A DNA stretch of 64,000 nt from Exophiala sp. HKRS030 (GCA_023897205.1 JAHWDD010000008.1:1674001-1738000), one strand, 5' to 3'; positions 12,447 through 24,614 are shown, counted from the first letter of the stretch. Notes: generated by a model not told the origin, from the letters alone. Numbers and translations are program-made.

Positions 12447-13022
12447 CGCTGGCAGAAGGACAGTATGGCGAGATTGTACGATGTCATGAATGAATTTTGG
12501 CATGAAATCGCAAGATTTCAAGCGGCGTTATGGTCACCACCAAAATATGAGAACCATTCCTTCTTCGGAATGTGTTGTCTGTTGCATAGACTAGTTAAGA
12601 CAGCATGTATGGAGTATGGATAACTTTTCTCTAATCATGAAGTATCTGCAGAGGCTTTTGATCTGCTTTTGTCCTGTCTTTTTCCTTCACACCGAGTAAG
12701 GTATTCCTGTACTAAGTATTTGATCGCGAGGCTGGAAGTTCCATAAAAGGAAGCGGGAAGCGAGTTATGGAGGGGAACAAGGCTGTGGTTTTCGCCTAAC
12801 ATTCCAGCTTTGGACGACTGCGGGTTGGCCCATTTGGGATCTCATATCAAACGAAGTCAAGGACAGGATAGACAATTTTAATTATAAACATCACCAGTGA
12901 ATCACTGGCTGCAAGATATCCGTGTTGATATCTACAGCCGAAAAACATCGCAGGCTTCCTGCATAGTCTCTGCTTGTCGTCATGCAAGCGATACTCAACT
13001 CTCTACAACACCGCGGCCCATC
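12447..13022. other. intergenic, UPF2 promoter
   Basis: 576 bases between two plus-strand genes. The frame leading into UPF2 is open from 12897 but contains no ATG before 13023. Confidence 0.5.
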
Positions 13023-16000
13023 ATGGACCGCAAGCGAAAACGTAGGACAAAAGCGATCGTGCACAAGCTTATACTGACCTGAGGGAAACAGGAGAGCTAC
13101 GTGACTTAAACCTCCGCGTTTGGTCCGGAGCCAAAGGTACCAGATTAGCAATGAATTTGCGCACTGGGGCTAACGCACAGATAGACGTCTACGATGTCGC
13201 AACCTCCCTCGATTCATCCTTGAAGAAGAACACAGCCTTCATAAAACGCCTGCGCACAGGTATATCCTCCTCTGGTCAAGACACGTTTCTTCTAGAGGTT
13301 CGAACTTTATCCTTGCAAAAATACCTGTCTGAGATCATCTCAGCAACTGCCGAAGGTCTGAGCAAACTGAAGACCGCCGGTGAGATTGCTGCAGCAGTTG
13401 AGATTGTCAGTGCGCTGCATCAAAGATTTGGACCTGGAGAATACACAAAGAAACTAGGCTGGCTCTTGGGCAAAGGCTTGACACCTCCAGACAAAGCACA
13501 ACTCAAACAATGGACTCCTGAAGTTCGCGAACGTGAGGAGAAGGAGCGGCTGCAACGACATCGCATTCTACTCCGAGTGGTGACAGAATTCTGGGTCTGT
13601 GGAATTCTCCGGGGCCTCGACGATGTTGAACGCCCCGATGATGTCTCGGCAAAGGGTAAAGAAAACCCATCCCAAGCAGTAGGCAAAACAGCGCCGATTT
13701 CAAATGGTCTCAAATCTGACGGTCACCTTGAACATGAGCCTTTTCCTCTCGAAGTGCTGAAGGAGTTACTGGGTCATGATTCTGAACACGCCAATTTAAG
13801 TCTTGCTGTACTTTTCGTGAAGAACTTCGCTTGGGATGTCTTGGGTCTCAAATCGCCCACTGATGAGGGTCGAAAAACAATTGATGCAGATGGTGCTGTT
13901 GTAGACACAGCCAAGGATGCATCGTCCTCAAACGACGCAACTGAAGAAGATGCACCTTTTATTCCACCACCTGTTCGACAACGATTCATCAATATCTTTG
14001 AGCGCTACTTGTCTAGTGTTAAGACCCATATCATACGTGATCAAAAGTCTCTGAACAACCAGAGTCGACGCAATGCGGAGGCTTACGTCAAAAGTGGCGA
14101 GATCTTTGAGGACAGGCAGGCAAATTTTGAGAAGCAGACAAAGACTCAAGAGAAACTGGTTGCGAATGCTCAGGTCCTCTGTGACATCCTTGGACAAGAA
14201 ATGCCTGATCTTGAGGACAAAGACGGCACTGATAATTCAGCTTCAGGTACTGTGGGTATGATCAAGACGGGCGAGTATCTGAAAGGATCAGGTGATGGCG
14301 CTGGTATGTGGGAAGATGAAGAAGAGCGTCGCTTCTACGAGAATCTGGTCGATCTTAAGGGTAGGGTACCAGCAATCCTGCTCGAGGACTCTAAGAAGAA
14401 ATCCGAGGCGGAGGATCGAGCTGAAGCCAATAATGAATCCCCTAAGACTTCAGACATCGACGATCAGTCCACTGCCATCGCGAATAAGACAGTAGGAGCT
14501 CAGGTCGATGCTATTCTACTACGACTACCCGATCTCCAAACCAAAGAAATGGTCGACCAGGTCGCCCTAGATTTCTGTTTCCTCAACTCAAAGGCGTCAC
14601 GAAACCGATTGATCAAAGCAATACAAGATGTTCCCAAAGGCCGAACGGACCTTCTTCCATTGTATGCTCGACTTGCTGCCACTCTTGGCCAGTACATGAC
14701 AGACATCGTGCAAGGCTTAGTCACACATCTTGATGACGAGTTCAGAAGTCTTCAACGTCGCAAGACCAAAGACTTCCTAGGTCAGGTTCGGCTATTGAAC
14801 ATTCGTTACCTTGCAGAGCTCACCAAATTTGGCATCGTGCCAGAGCACGTCATTTTTCATTGTTTCAAAGTCAGCTTGGACGACTTCTCACGAATGAATA
14901 TTGAGATCATTGCTCATTTGCTCGAGAATTGCGGAAGATACCTTTTGCGAAACCCTGAGACATCTCCTCGAATGGCCTCCTTTCTTGAGACGCTCAACCG
15001 GAAGAAGTCTGCTCAACACTTGGGTACGCAGGAACGCATGTTGATCGAGAATGCGCTTTACTATGTCGATCCTCCGCAGAGGGCTGCAATCCAACAGAAA
15101 GAACGCACGCCTATGGAGCTTTTCGTGCGTCAAATGATATACATGGACATGACAAAGCGCAACTACATGAAAGTGCTCAAGACAATTCGAAAGCTGCACT
15201 GGGAAGAGAAAGAGGTGGTTGCGATGTTGCAGAAGATATTTAGTAAACCTGGTAAAGTCAAGTTCAGCAATATCCACCTCCTTGCCGTCCTCTTGCAGGC
15301 TCTGTACCGCTATCACCAGGATTTTGCGATAGGAGTCATCGACAATATCCTCGAACAGATAACTTTGGGCCTGGAACAGAATGACTTCAAGTTCAATCAG
15401 CGGAGAGTCGCTGAAGTTAAGTACCTCGGTGAGCTGTACAATTACAAGATGATCGACTCGACGGTCATTTTCGACACCTTGTATCGAATTGTAACGTTCG
15501 GCCATGAGGGAGGTACTCCGCAACCTGAAAAGTACAATCCATTCGACCCTCCGGACGACTTCTTCAGAATTCGGCTAGTCTGCACGATTCTCGATACTTG
15601 CGGCATTTGTTTTGACAGGGGCAGTTCAAAGAAGAAACTTGACTTCTTTTTGGCTTTCCTGCAATACTACATGACGACCAAAGACCCACTTCCGATGGAG
15701 GTTGACTTTCTTGTACAAGATACATTTTCTCTGGTCAGACCCAATTGGAAGCTTGTTACTGAACTCGGAGAAGCGGCCAAGGTTTTTGCGGAAGCTGTCA
15801 GCACGAACTACAAGCAGTCAGCCTTGGAGAAGGGAGCCGATCAAGCAGAAGAGTTGGAAGATTCTGGCTCTGACGAGGACGCTCTTGCTGAGGGCGACGG
15901 TGAAATCGAGCCGCAAGTGCCACAATCTTCGGATGAAGATGGCGAGGTACGAAATTCCCAGTGTACTGATCTTTTGACTGACCGAGGACAGGATGGTATT

Positions 16001-16802
16001 CTCGATGATGCGGGCGAGGAGAAGGAGCCGGTTGATTCTGACGAAGAAGAACAGATCGTGGTTTTGCGCCAGGAAGAGCAGCTCGATCCAGAAGCTGAGG
16101 CAGATTTTGACCGAGCCTTCGAGAGAATGATGGCCGAAAGTTTGGACTCCCGGAAATTCGAACGTCGAGCACAGTTTGATGTGCCTTTGCCCATACGCAA
16201 AATCCAGCGCCAGACTGCTGAGCCTGTCGACGAGGAACCGAAGACACCGGTCGAAACCGAACCAAATACGATGGCATTCTCCTTGATGACTAAGCGAGGC
16301 AACCGCCAGCAGGCAAGTATCCTCTGAAGGACCTTGTTGTCTTGATTCTCTACTGACGTGACTAACCATTTCTCAGACGAAGACGATTGAGCTCCCTTCG
16401 GATTCAAGCTTTGCGATCTCGATGAAATCCCAACAGGCCGCTGAAAGAGAGGAGCAACAGCGTATCAAGAACTTGGTCTTGAACTATGATTTGCGTGAAG
16501 ATGATCAACACGATGGTATATCCCAAAGTCTCCCTAATGATCCTACCGTGCTACCCCCTTTGCAAAAGAACCCCAATACTAAGGGACTCAAACCAGGCTT
16601 CGACCATTACAACCCTTCTCTTAGCCGGTCTGAAAAGTCTGGGCGCAACGCACCTCGTGCCAGGAGACTTAATCTTAGTGACGTGGACTGGTATGAAACA
16701 AAATCCCCCACCCCAAGTGGTTCGAGAGGCAGATATGAAAACCGAAAATCTTCTGCTTCACCAACCCGGAATACCCCTAGGATGTCGAAGAAGCCAGGCT
16801 GA
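13023..16802 (+). CDS. UPF2: nonsense-mediated mRNA decay factor UPF2
   Basis: UPF2 bridges UPF3 and UPF1 in nonsense-mediated decay. Exon 1 is only 19 nt (13023-13041, MDRKRK), intron 13042-13091, exon 2 13092-16312, GC-AG intron 16313-16376, exon 3 16377-16802. This gives 1221 residues, or 1206 if a 45-nt in-frame intron at 15947-15991 is removed. The start yields MDRKRKRELRDLNLRVWSG, the usual fungal opening. Three MIF4G repeats follow: SLDSSLKKNTAFIKRLRTG begins the first, TKEMVDQVALDFCFLNSKASR the second, RTPMELFVRQMIYMDMTKRN the third. An acidic linker (SDEEEQ) precedes the UPF1-binding tail, where splicing gives KRGNRQQ-TKTIELPSDSSFA. Basic residues end the protein. Confidence 0.97.
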
Positions 16803-17179
16803 TTGGCCATTTCTGGCCTGTATAGGACTTGAAATGCAACGTGCAGGGCCTGTAATGGCCAATGTTTGTTTCCACAAAACCTGAGATTGTAGCAACATGC
16901 ATTATCTCAACGCGCAACCCTTTGGGTAGTGGCACGACGATACGGATAAGGTATCAACGCTTGCTGTCAAGACGTCGCAAATCCCTGTGGCACAGTGCCT
17001 TGATGTGTCTAGCGAAGCGGCACTAGCAACGAAGTTGTAATGGAAGGGTCTGACTCTAATTGTGAGGTATCCGACAAAAATGCAGCTTCCGGCCGAGTCC
17101 GTCCAATCCATGTGCAAATGCCTTCTGAGGATTGAAGCGAACGGAGGTAAAACGAAGCGGTGCGATGGTTCGTCTTGCT
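16803..17179. other. convergent 3' flanks
   Basis: 377 bases between the UPF2 stop and the thiamine pyrophosphokinase stop, so this is shared 3' UTR space. No feature is seen. Confidence 0.5.
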
Positions 17180-17959
17180 TCAGGTCCCGGCAAGTGTGAA
17201 ACATTGATGAAGTTCTAGGGTGAACAAAGGTCGGGGGCCGTCGAAGGAAAGCTCAATCATATTGGAGCGAATGTGATTACTCGTGCTCATCTGGCCGCCA
17301 AATTCGGTGGGCCACTGGTCGACGTCCCACTCGAGACCTTTAGTGGTGATCAATGTACGTCCGAGGATGGGTATGATGCCGACGTTTTCTTCAAAATATC
17401 CGGCTTCGAGATGGACCAGATTGATACTATCAGCTAGGACAAATGATAAGCTTTGTTCAGATAGGAGATATATGCGGCCGGTCAGAAGTTCTTTATCGTT
17501 TTCTGCAAGATATAAATGATGGACTTGAGAAAAGCCCTGATCCACACGGCCACCGAGTCCTCCCAGCACGACAACGTCCATGGTAGAGTCGGACGAAATG
17601 GCGACCTTCGTGGTCCGGTCGCGAATCCACTTTAGGCATTTCGTGAAATCTGTGGAATACTGATCGGGATCTCTGACGACCTGGACTCCGCGGGACCGAT
17701 AATATCGTTCCGTCGGCTGTGTGATGGAATCAAGATCCCCTATGATAGCATCTGGCAGCCGTTTCTCGAAGCCATTTGTGGCATTGTGGTCGTACTCCAA
17801 CAATCTGTTAGCCCCTCCGTCGGCGCATACTAACAGAGAAGCTGACTGGATGACCGCGTTCAAAGCATTTTTGTTGATTGGCTGGTTCAGGATCAATACG
17901 GCATATGGGTTTGTGGGCTTGTTATTCAACAACCCACAGGGATACCAGTCTGTCGACAT
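17180..17959 (-). CDS. THI80: thiamine pyrophosphokinase
   Basis: Transfers pyrophosphate from ATP to thiamine to make thiamine diphosphate in the cytosol. It is a single exon of 259 residues, the size of yeast Thi80 relatives. The start is placed at 17959 (MSTDWYPCG); the open frame extends further upstream but without conserved sequence. Diagnostic motifs are CADGGANRL (residues 45-53), IIGDLDS (82-88 region), DPDQYSTDFTKCL (97-109), and VVLGGLGGRVDQ. The C-terminal thiamine-binding sandwich has TTKGLEWDVD and the STSNHI sequence. It is divergent from MIA40, with 336 bp between the two start codons. Confidence 0.95.
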   Translation of the reverse strand: MSTDWYPCGLLNNKPTNPYAVLILNQPINKNALNAVIQSASLLVCADGGANRLLEYDHNATNGFEKRLPDAIIGDLDSITQPTERYYRSRGVQVVRDPDQYSTDFTKCLKWIRDRTTKVAISSDSTMDVVVLGGLGGRVDQGFSQVHHLYLAENDKELLTGRIYLLSEQSLSFVLADSINLVHLEAGYFEENVGIIPILGRTLITTKGLEWDVDQWPTEFGGQMSTSNHIRSNMIELSFDGPRPLFTLELHQCFTLAGT

Positions 17960-18295
17960 TGCCAGAGAGACGTGCTCTTCGCACGGAAAAGGTTGAAAAA
18001 GTGTGACGAGAATAAAGGCTCTTCCGGGGCATCGCGGTATGTAGTTCCTGGGTAATAAATACTCCACCCGGTCCAACACCTTCTACGGCGAGGCATAAGA
18101 ACACTTGTAAGTTTAAAAAAAAGTGGCCGACGTTGCGCAATTAGTAATTGTGAGGTCAAGCATTTCCATACGTAGGTAGTGACGGATTCTCACAATTTAT
18201 TCATCGCAGGTCTTTCGTTCCTGATACCTAAGCTGCTAGCATGCCTCTTTGCCCTTCCAGTTTTTGATCTGTCTGTCCAGACCGAAGTTCTCAAT
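17960..18295. promoter_or_regulatory. compact divergent promoter, TPK / MIA40
   Basis: 336 bases separate two divergent start codons, so both genes probably share this promoter. I see no unmistakable factor-binding site. The region holds a pyrimidine-rich stretch just before the MIA40 start. Confidence 0.5.
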
Positions 18296-19348
18296 ATGTT
18301 TCGACCAGCGGCGCGAAGTCTACTACGCTCCGCAGCTCCCTCTTCTCTTGCTCCAGCGCGGACGGTAGCCGGACGAAGATGTGCCAGCACATCGTCGCCC
18401 GTCAACGCTCGGAGGTCCTGGAAGAGCAGTGCTGTGAGATGGGGTCTTGCAGGCGCATTCATATACTATTACAACACAAGTCCCGTGTTTGCGGAACAGC
18501 CTCAACATAGTACGTGACTAACCTCGATTGCTTTCAGGAATGAGTACTGACTGTGCATGATTTTCATAGATCTCTTGAACCCAAATCTCGATGCCTATGA
18601 AGACGCAACCAGTACGACTTCACTAGAGGAATTAACATCCCGACGGGCCCGGAAGGCCGAGGGAAACACCGCTGCCATCAAGTCTACCGTCGATAGCCTA
18701 TCTTCCGAAAATGCGTCGACATCTGTATCCGCCGGCGAAGAACCAGAACCGCACCACGCAAATTCCGTTGCAGCCCTCGAGGGCGATCTAGAACAAGAGG
18801 CGCAGAGTGAAGGAGCTTTCAACCCCGAGACGGGCGAGATCAATTGGGACTGCCCGTGTCTGGGCGGGATGGCCCATGGCCCATGTGGACCAGAGTTCAA
18901 AGAGGCATTTTCATGTTTCGTCTTCTCGACCGAGGAACCCAAGGGAATGGACTGCATAGACAAGTTCCAGAACATGCAACAGTGCTTCCAGCGTTACCCG
19001 GAAGTCTACAAGGGTGAACTGGAAGATGAAGAGGAACTTGATGCCGGGTTAGAGGCGGAGAGACAGGAGTTGGTGAATGAGATTGCGGAGAGGAAAAAGC
19101 AGCAACAAGATGGACAACCACAACGTAGATTGTTGGAAGAACCTACCTCAACGCCGACAATGGGTTCGGGAAGGAAAGCAAAGAAGTCGGCCCCAAGGAG
19201 CGAAGGAAACCCTCCTCGGGAAGAGGGCAAAGTCAAGATTCATGACGATGAAACGTACTCGCCTGAGCGAGAGAACATCCACGAAGGTCAAACATCGAAG
19301 CCAATCTCGCAGCCGAGAACCAAGGCTTCAGACGAGGCTGAGGTTTAA
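18296..19348 (+). CDS. MIA40: mitochondrial intermembrane space import protein Mia40
   Basis: Oxidoreductase that imports and folds cysteine-motif proteins in the mitochondrial intermembrane space. Exon 1 is 18296-18509, a 60-bp intron 18510-18569, exon 2 18570-19348, for 330 residues. It has an Arg-rich presequence ([17 protein letters not shown]) and one membrane anchor near residues 48-58 ([12 protein letters not shown]). A long acidic spacer follows. The catalytic CPC is at 166-168, and the twin CX9C pairs are C177/C187 and C200/C210, complete and correctly spaced. The tail after residue 225 is charged and disordered. This is the membrane-anchored fungal form, unlike the short soluble animal protein. 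Confidence 0.97.
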
Positions 19349-21100
19349 CGTTTACCTCGACCTTTCCGCTTTGATCAGGTCGAAAGAATGGTACGATGCA
19401 AAGCTTTCAGAGACTTTGCTTGCACCTGTCTATTCTGCCTGCATGTACAGTATTTAATCTTAACCACCTTCCTACTCCCACTGGTCAACTATTTCCTTCA
19501 GCCAAGAGCCACTGTACTTCGAAGGAAAAGGCACAGGGGTAAAAGAGGGCAAGTGTACACCAACTGCATGTTCAGGACCAGCATGCACAAACCGCTCGAC
19601 GCATTAGGTACAACGATAGCTGGCTTTTGTAACACTTCCGCGGTTCCAACGCATGACAGGACAGAAGCAGAAAAAATAGAAATAGAATCTTTCCTCTCCT
19701 CAAGGCTTGACGAGATGAAGATCAACTAGGTACTTTGCAAGGCTCTCGCGTGCTTTCTGAGTTCGTCGCGTCGCGTACTCCGTATTATGCCTAGGTACGG
19801 AGCAAGTCATGGATCCTCAGGACTTTGACAGGACCAGGTAATCTCTCGCTGATAGTGCTTACCAGGCCGAATGTCTTGCAGGGCCAACGCCTTTTTTCTT
19901 GGCTGGCCGCCACGAGATATCCCAGGTCTCCATCGGGAGGGAATTCGGATTAAGCCTCCAGTTTGATTGCTTATCGAGGGGGGTGTTTGCATATTGTGGA
20001 GGCGAAGGATGTTGTTTTTTTCATTTACAAATTACAGGAGTAGGGTTTGGGAATGTGGCTCTCGTGCTCGAAGTTGTCAGGGGGAGACCGGACAAAACAA
20101 ATCAACTGGACATGAACATTGGGAGGAAATATGTTTGAAATCGAGGCCGAGGACAACAACAATGCATACGTACGGAGTACCCACGGAGGAGAGGGACCAA
20201 GGTACTTTCTGTAGGGCGCATTCTCGGTGTGTCCAGCAGGCCACCCAGGGTTGGTTTGCACTATGGGCCTACAAATGTCTGGCACCCCCTGACCAATACA
20301 TCTTACTAGACATTTTACGGAGTACGCGGTGGAGAACAGACGATTCGACAAGGTTGAAACAGGCTTTAGGACGATTGGAAGGCTTCGCTCGGTACTCAGA
20401 CCTCGTGGGAGCTATGCACAGTATTCCAACACCATCCTTGTTCGCGTAGCCTAACGTAAAGACTTTTGTACGGAGTACAGTAGTGAGCAAGTTCGGGGGG
20501 AGGGGTGGGAAGTCCGCATTATTAGCAGCAGATCCGAGTGATTGGAAATGCAAAGAGTGAGAGCTCCAGGTGTGTCCTAGGCAATGAATATACAGTATGC
20601 TCCGTATGTGTCTCAAGTATGCATGGTCATTTCTTCTCCTCTGCAACCGATCTGTGAACCTCTTATTTGTTGTGTATTGAAATAGCCGCCCACCATGCAG
20701 TACCGTTATGCAAACGAATTTCCTTAGTGGAAGAAAGGAATGCGTTGGTGATGATGAGATGAGTCCTTCGCCTCCGTGCTCTGCATGGTGAAAGCGATCG
20801 GCTCTGTCACTTCAGATCACGGCTGCCACTCATCTTGACTCGCCCTAACAGGGATGGTTAGTGGCTTATTGGGGCGGGCGGCTGTTTTGGATCCCAAGCC
20901 CTGAAGAGCCCGAAGAGGGGAGCAGAAGCACCCGGCCTAACCTAACAAACTGCTCCAAACTAACGGGTGGCCCCTACCCCGTCCTTCGTCCCTCAGCCTA
21001 TTGTGCTCCCGTATAGGCACTAGACCTCCCTAAGCTCGTGCCCTCCATGGCCAATTAGACAGACAGTCGGTCCCCTCCATTCGCTTTGTTGGTCGAATCA
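19349..21100. other. intergenic region rich in the TACGGAGTA 9-mer
   Basis: About 1.75 kb without a convincing gene. Four copies of TACGGAGTA or its complement sit at 19776-19784, 20171-20179, 20316-20324 and 20469-20477. Open frames here are random in composition. Confidence 0.5.
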
Positions 21101-22120
21101 TGCCCATCCCCTTGGTTTTTGTTCTCTGGTGACTGACTAAGATCGAGTCTTCTCTCTTTTTCCCTTGGACTGACTTCTTTTTGCCCTCACCTTGCACATT
21201 CATCTTCCTCCCACCACCACCACCTCTTTTTCGTCGGTCTTGTTTCTTCTTCCACCCTTCCAAGTCGATACTCGACATCGACGACATCCCCTTTTTCCAT
21301 CCACCCTCCGTCTCTCTCGCGTCTCGTGCCTTTCCTTACCACCTAGTCCGATTCTGCAGGTTCGCCCTAATCGCAATTTCGACCACGATCCAGATCCAGA
21401 GCCCCCCCGAGAGCTTGACAGCTGCTGTCCCTGGTCGGCGGATTCTGCCTCCTCACTGCAATTCGATACCCATATTCAAAAAAGCTCACCTCGATACTTA
21501 CATACGTCCTAATCACCATCGTCTTTCTTTTTCCCAGCTGAAAAGGAACTTATTCGATCATTGCCGAGCAATATCCTACTACAACCCACCGTTCATTGTC
21601 GTACATTTCGTATATTATTCGCCGCGTTAACTAAAGACTGCCCTGTACATTTTCACACATCATTTGCCTCTGCGGCCCTCTTGTCAGCACATCACACAAA
21701 CTCACACAATCTCTCTGCGCCTTTGACTGCTACAGCTGGCTGAATTTCTGGTACGTCTCTCTTGTCGGCATCACGCGGGATCGTATTGTATTGTTGTTCT
21801 GACCATTATCCTCAGGCAGGCATTTCATCGCTATCCTCAACTTTCTCACGTCACTAGATTCCTCGCCGCCTTTTTACTTTCTCGGCCACGATACGAAACC
21901 TGACCTCACACGAATCTCAGTAATCTTCTAATCCTCGAAACAATCATCTCACTCATACCTTCATTGCAATTCACTTCTACGCGTCTCGACGCCACGGATA
22001 TTACGGCTACTTTCTTGACAGATCCCTCGCTGGATCTCGCCTATCCGCATTACACACTTTCAGCATTTCATCCTGGTTCTTCAGCTCCCACATTTTTCTT
22101 GCCTTCAGTCATAGAAAACA
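21101..22120 (+). promoter_or_regulatory. long pyrimidine-rich leader of the 537-residue gene, with an intron
   Basis: About 1 kb upstream of the ATG at 22121 is C/T-rich on the plus strand, as fungal core promoters and leaders often are. A well-formed intron lies at 21751-21815 (GTACGT donor, TTCTGAC branch, CTCAG acceptor, 65 bp). The ORF-like translation of 21181-21630 is Pro/Phe/Ser-rich because of the pyrimidine bias and I do not call it a protein. The transcription start is not determinable. Confidence 0.45.
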
Positions 22121-23734
22121 ATGAGCATCGACGCTGGCGGTCTTGCTCAAATGACTTACCAGTCTCCTTTCAACAACTCCATCGGCGTTTCCGGCCCCGG
22201 CTTTGCGTCGCGTGGAAAAGGCTCTCACATCAAACGTCTCAGTGTTGCCCCTCCCCCAAAGATTTCGACCATCGATGAGACTCAACAGGCCAACGTCGGC
22301 GCGACACCACGAACTAGCCGTAGTCACTTGCTAGCCGGTCTTCGTACTGCCCCGAAATCTGCCACCGTGCCTCCGGCTAGCAATGCCATGGGTCTCGAAG
22401 GCAGCAAGTACGCTTCGAATTCGCAATACGGAAACCACATTCCGCAGACTGCAACTGGCACGTACTTTCCAAACAAGAGGGCTTCGTACCATGGCGGCAG
22501 CTACCAGCAGAATTATTCCCTGCCTGAACATGTCCTGGCTCCTCCATCGCTCGACTTTGTAGACCCAACAGACCCAATGGATCAAAATCTTTATGACGAA
22601 TTGGTAGCGACCAACAATTATCTGGCTCAGCAGCAACGAGCTCTGCAGCAACAACTTCTCAGCGTTACTGCGGCCGCTCAGCAACTGGGAGGACTGAACC
22701 TCAATTCTGCCATGATGACCAACCCTGGCCAACAATTCCAGTCACCCATCAATTCTCCTATGAGCATGTACAGTCAGCAATTCCAACAAGGCCTGCAACC
22801 TGTTGTTCAGCCGGTGCCTGGAAGTCCTGGCGTGTTTGCTGTCTACAATCCCATGACGGGTCAGTCAAACTTCGTGGTTGACCCCTCCCTCCAACAACAG
22901 CAAGACACCTTGTCTTCCCGTCGAAACAATTCTGTCTCACCCCCTCCTGCCAACGCTGGCTACCAACGTCAATTCGCCGAGCCTCATCCCCTGTCCGACT
23001 CACGTTCGCGTACTCCTCCCAAGTCCACACCGTCTCCGCAGATGGACGTCGAACCACTCCCACCGCCATCTGCCAATGCTTTCCGACGAGGACACAGAAA
23101 GAACGCGTCATCTGTGAATATCAAGACGACGGGCGAGTGGACAAAAGGAGCGGCGGGGCTGAGATCAGCCGGTATGCCTCAGACTCCCATGACTGGCACC
23201 TTTGGTCCTGGACAAGGACGTGCTGGAGAGCACCCAGTCAGACAACCAAAGAACCCACCTCATCTTCAAGAGTTGCAAGACAAGCCAACATCAAAGCACG
23301 AAGGAAGCAAGAATTTCGCTACACGTCAACGTCGTCGAGCTGTTCATGACTTGGTTCGTGCAGGTCGCGAGCGTCGAAGCGATGGTCGTCAGTCGGGTTC
23401 TGGAGCCGGCACGCCTGGAAGCGAAAATGAATTCAACTTTTCTGTCTCGTCCGACAACGATTCCGTTCTCGCTGGCAGCACTAGTCTTTCAAGCAAACCA
23501 AGCATGGGTAGTCTTCGTGCTGCTGCCAGTGGTGTTATTGGTGGCGAGAGAAAGGAGATATCCCGAGAACGATCTTCAGTTGACAGCATTGGAGCCATCA
23601 GTGCTAAGAGCCTGAGCAGTGATGAAGGTAACCTCATTGGAGGGTCTATGGTTGAAGTTGAGCAACCTGCTAGACGTAACACTCCATTGTTGGTCCTTAG
23701 CAACGCCGAAAAACGCAAGAGCGTGATCATGTGA
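22121..23734 (+). CDS. conserved-looking fungal Q/S/P-rich protein, function unknown
   Basis: A single exon of 537 residues from MSIDAGGLAQM. It is largely low-complexity. The best ordered part is about residues 140-195, where DPTDPMDQNLYDELVATNNYLAQQQRA runs into a short coiled coil with Q-runs. PGVFAVYNPMTGQSNFVV follows near 240. The second half is basic, with SP/TP and RxxS phosphorylation-like sites (RSRTPPKSTPSP, RRGHRKNASS), ending LLVLSNAEKRKSVIM. There is no signal peptide, membrane segment or catalytic motif. A regulatory or RNA-related scaffold is possible but unproved. A long spliced leader precedes it, which would fit translational control. Confidence 0.85.
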   Translation: MSIDAGGLAQMTYQSPFNNSIGVSGPGFASRGKGSHIKRLSVAPPPKISTIDETQQANVGATPRTSRSHLLAGLRTAPKSATVPPASNAMGLEGSKYASNSQYGNHIPQTATGTYFPNKRASYHGGSYQQNYSLPEHVLAPPSLDFVDPTDPMDQNLYDELVATNNYLAQQQRALQQQLLSVTAAAQQLGGLNLNSAMMTNPGQQFQSPINSPMSMYSQQFQQGLQPVVQPVPGSPGVFAVYNPMTGQSNFVVDPSLQQQQDTLSSRRNNSVSPPPANAGYQRQFAEPHPLSDSRSRTPPKSTPSPQMDVEPLPPPSANAFRRGHRKNASSVNIKTTGEWTKGAAGLRSAGMPQTPMTGTFGPGQGRAGEHPVRQPKNPPHLQELQDKPTSKHEGSKNFATRQRRRAVHDLVRAGRERRSDGRQSGSGAGTPGSENEFNFSVSSDNDSVLAGSTSLSSKPSMGSLRAAASGVIGGERKEISRERSSVDSIGAISAKSLSSDEGNLIGGSMVEVEQPARRNTPLLVLSNAEKRKSVIM

Positions 23735-24614
23735 AGGACGATATTCAGGGCAGCGCCCACCTATTCCACAACTCACCGAGTACTCTTGGAAGACTCAGCC
23801 ACTCTTTTATCATCACGACTTGATGACTGCAGCCCAGATTAAATTGGCACGACATTACTGTTTTTTCTACACTCGATACTTCCTATGAAAAAAGAGAAAA
23901 CCCCAGGCACCCCTGATGGAGGAGTACTAGTACTGTCTTTAATGGGACCTTGATTATCATTGCTTTCTCTTTCTTTCTTCTCTTCAGCCAGGTTTTGTTT
24001 GCATCTCGAATTCCCGGGGAAAGATCAAGTAATTGTGTATGCAAGTATGCAAGTATGCATGACTCTCCTGCAGAGATGCGAGAGGATTCTTTCTGTACCC
24101 ATCAGACCTGGCTTATCTTTGCTAGCAACAAACTTGGGGTGGTTGGCATGATGAAGCGGATGAAGTTTGGGGGGAGAGAGTCCTTTGTTAGTATTGTTGG
24201 ATTGTCACACCTCGATTTTAAGGAAATTGAGATGGAGGTCCTGGAATGGAGCGAAGGATTAGGGCTGTGAATGTAGTTGACCTTGAAACCATTGAACCTA
24301 GTTGATAGCAATTATTATTTTTATTATCATTTTTTTTTTGCGCTTCCTACGTTTGATCACCTCTCTACCACCCTTTAAGCTGTAGGAAAGGCTTCCGGGG
24401 GGTTCTGAGGGCGAGCATAAACATTACTTTATTTGGAAACGTCTGACTCGAGACAGAAGAGGAACGATTGAGCTACCGTCATGCCTAGGTAAAGCAGGCA
24501 GCTAGAGAATGTCCAGACGTGCCTTTTGGTCTCTCGCGAGACGTCATTTAGTCACCGTGCTTGCTAATTTTATAACTTACCATCTTCAAATTTCAAGGTA
24601 AAATGACCGTCGGG
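23735..24614. other. intergenic
   Basis: 880 bases between the Q-rich gene and the tRNA. It contains a short direct repeat (tatgcaag near 24040) and a T-run near 24330. No gene is called. Confidence 0.5.

Noticed and set aside
21181..21630. 149-codon plus-strand frame rich in Pro, Phe, Ser
   Set aside because: Produced by the pyrimidine bias of a leader region; two frames are open at once and neither shows conserved features.
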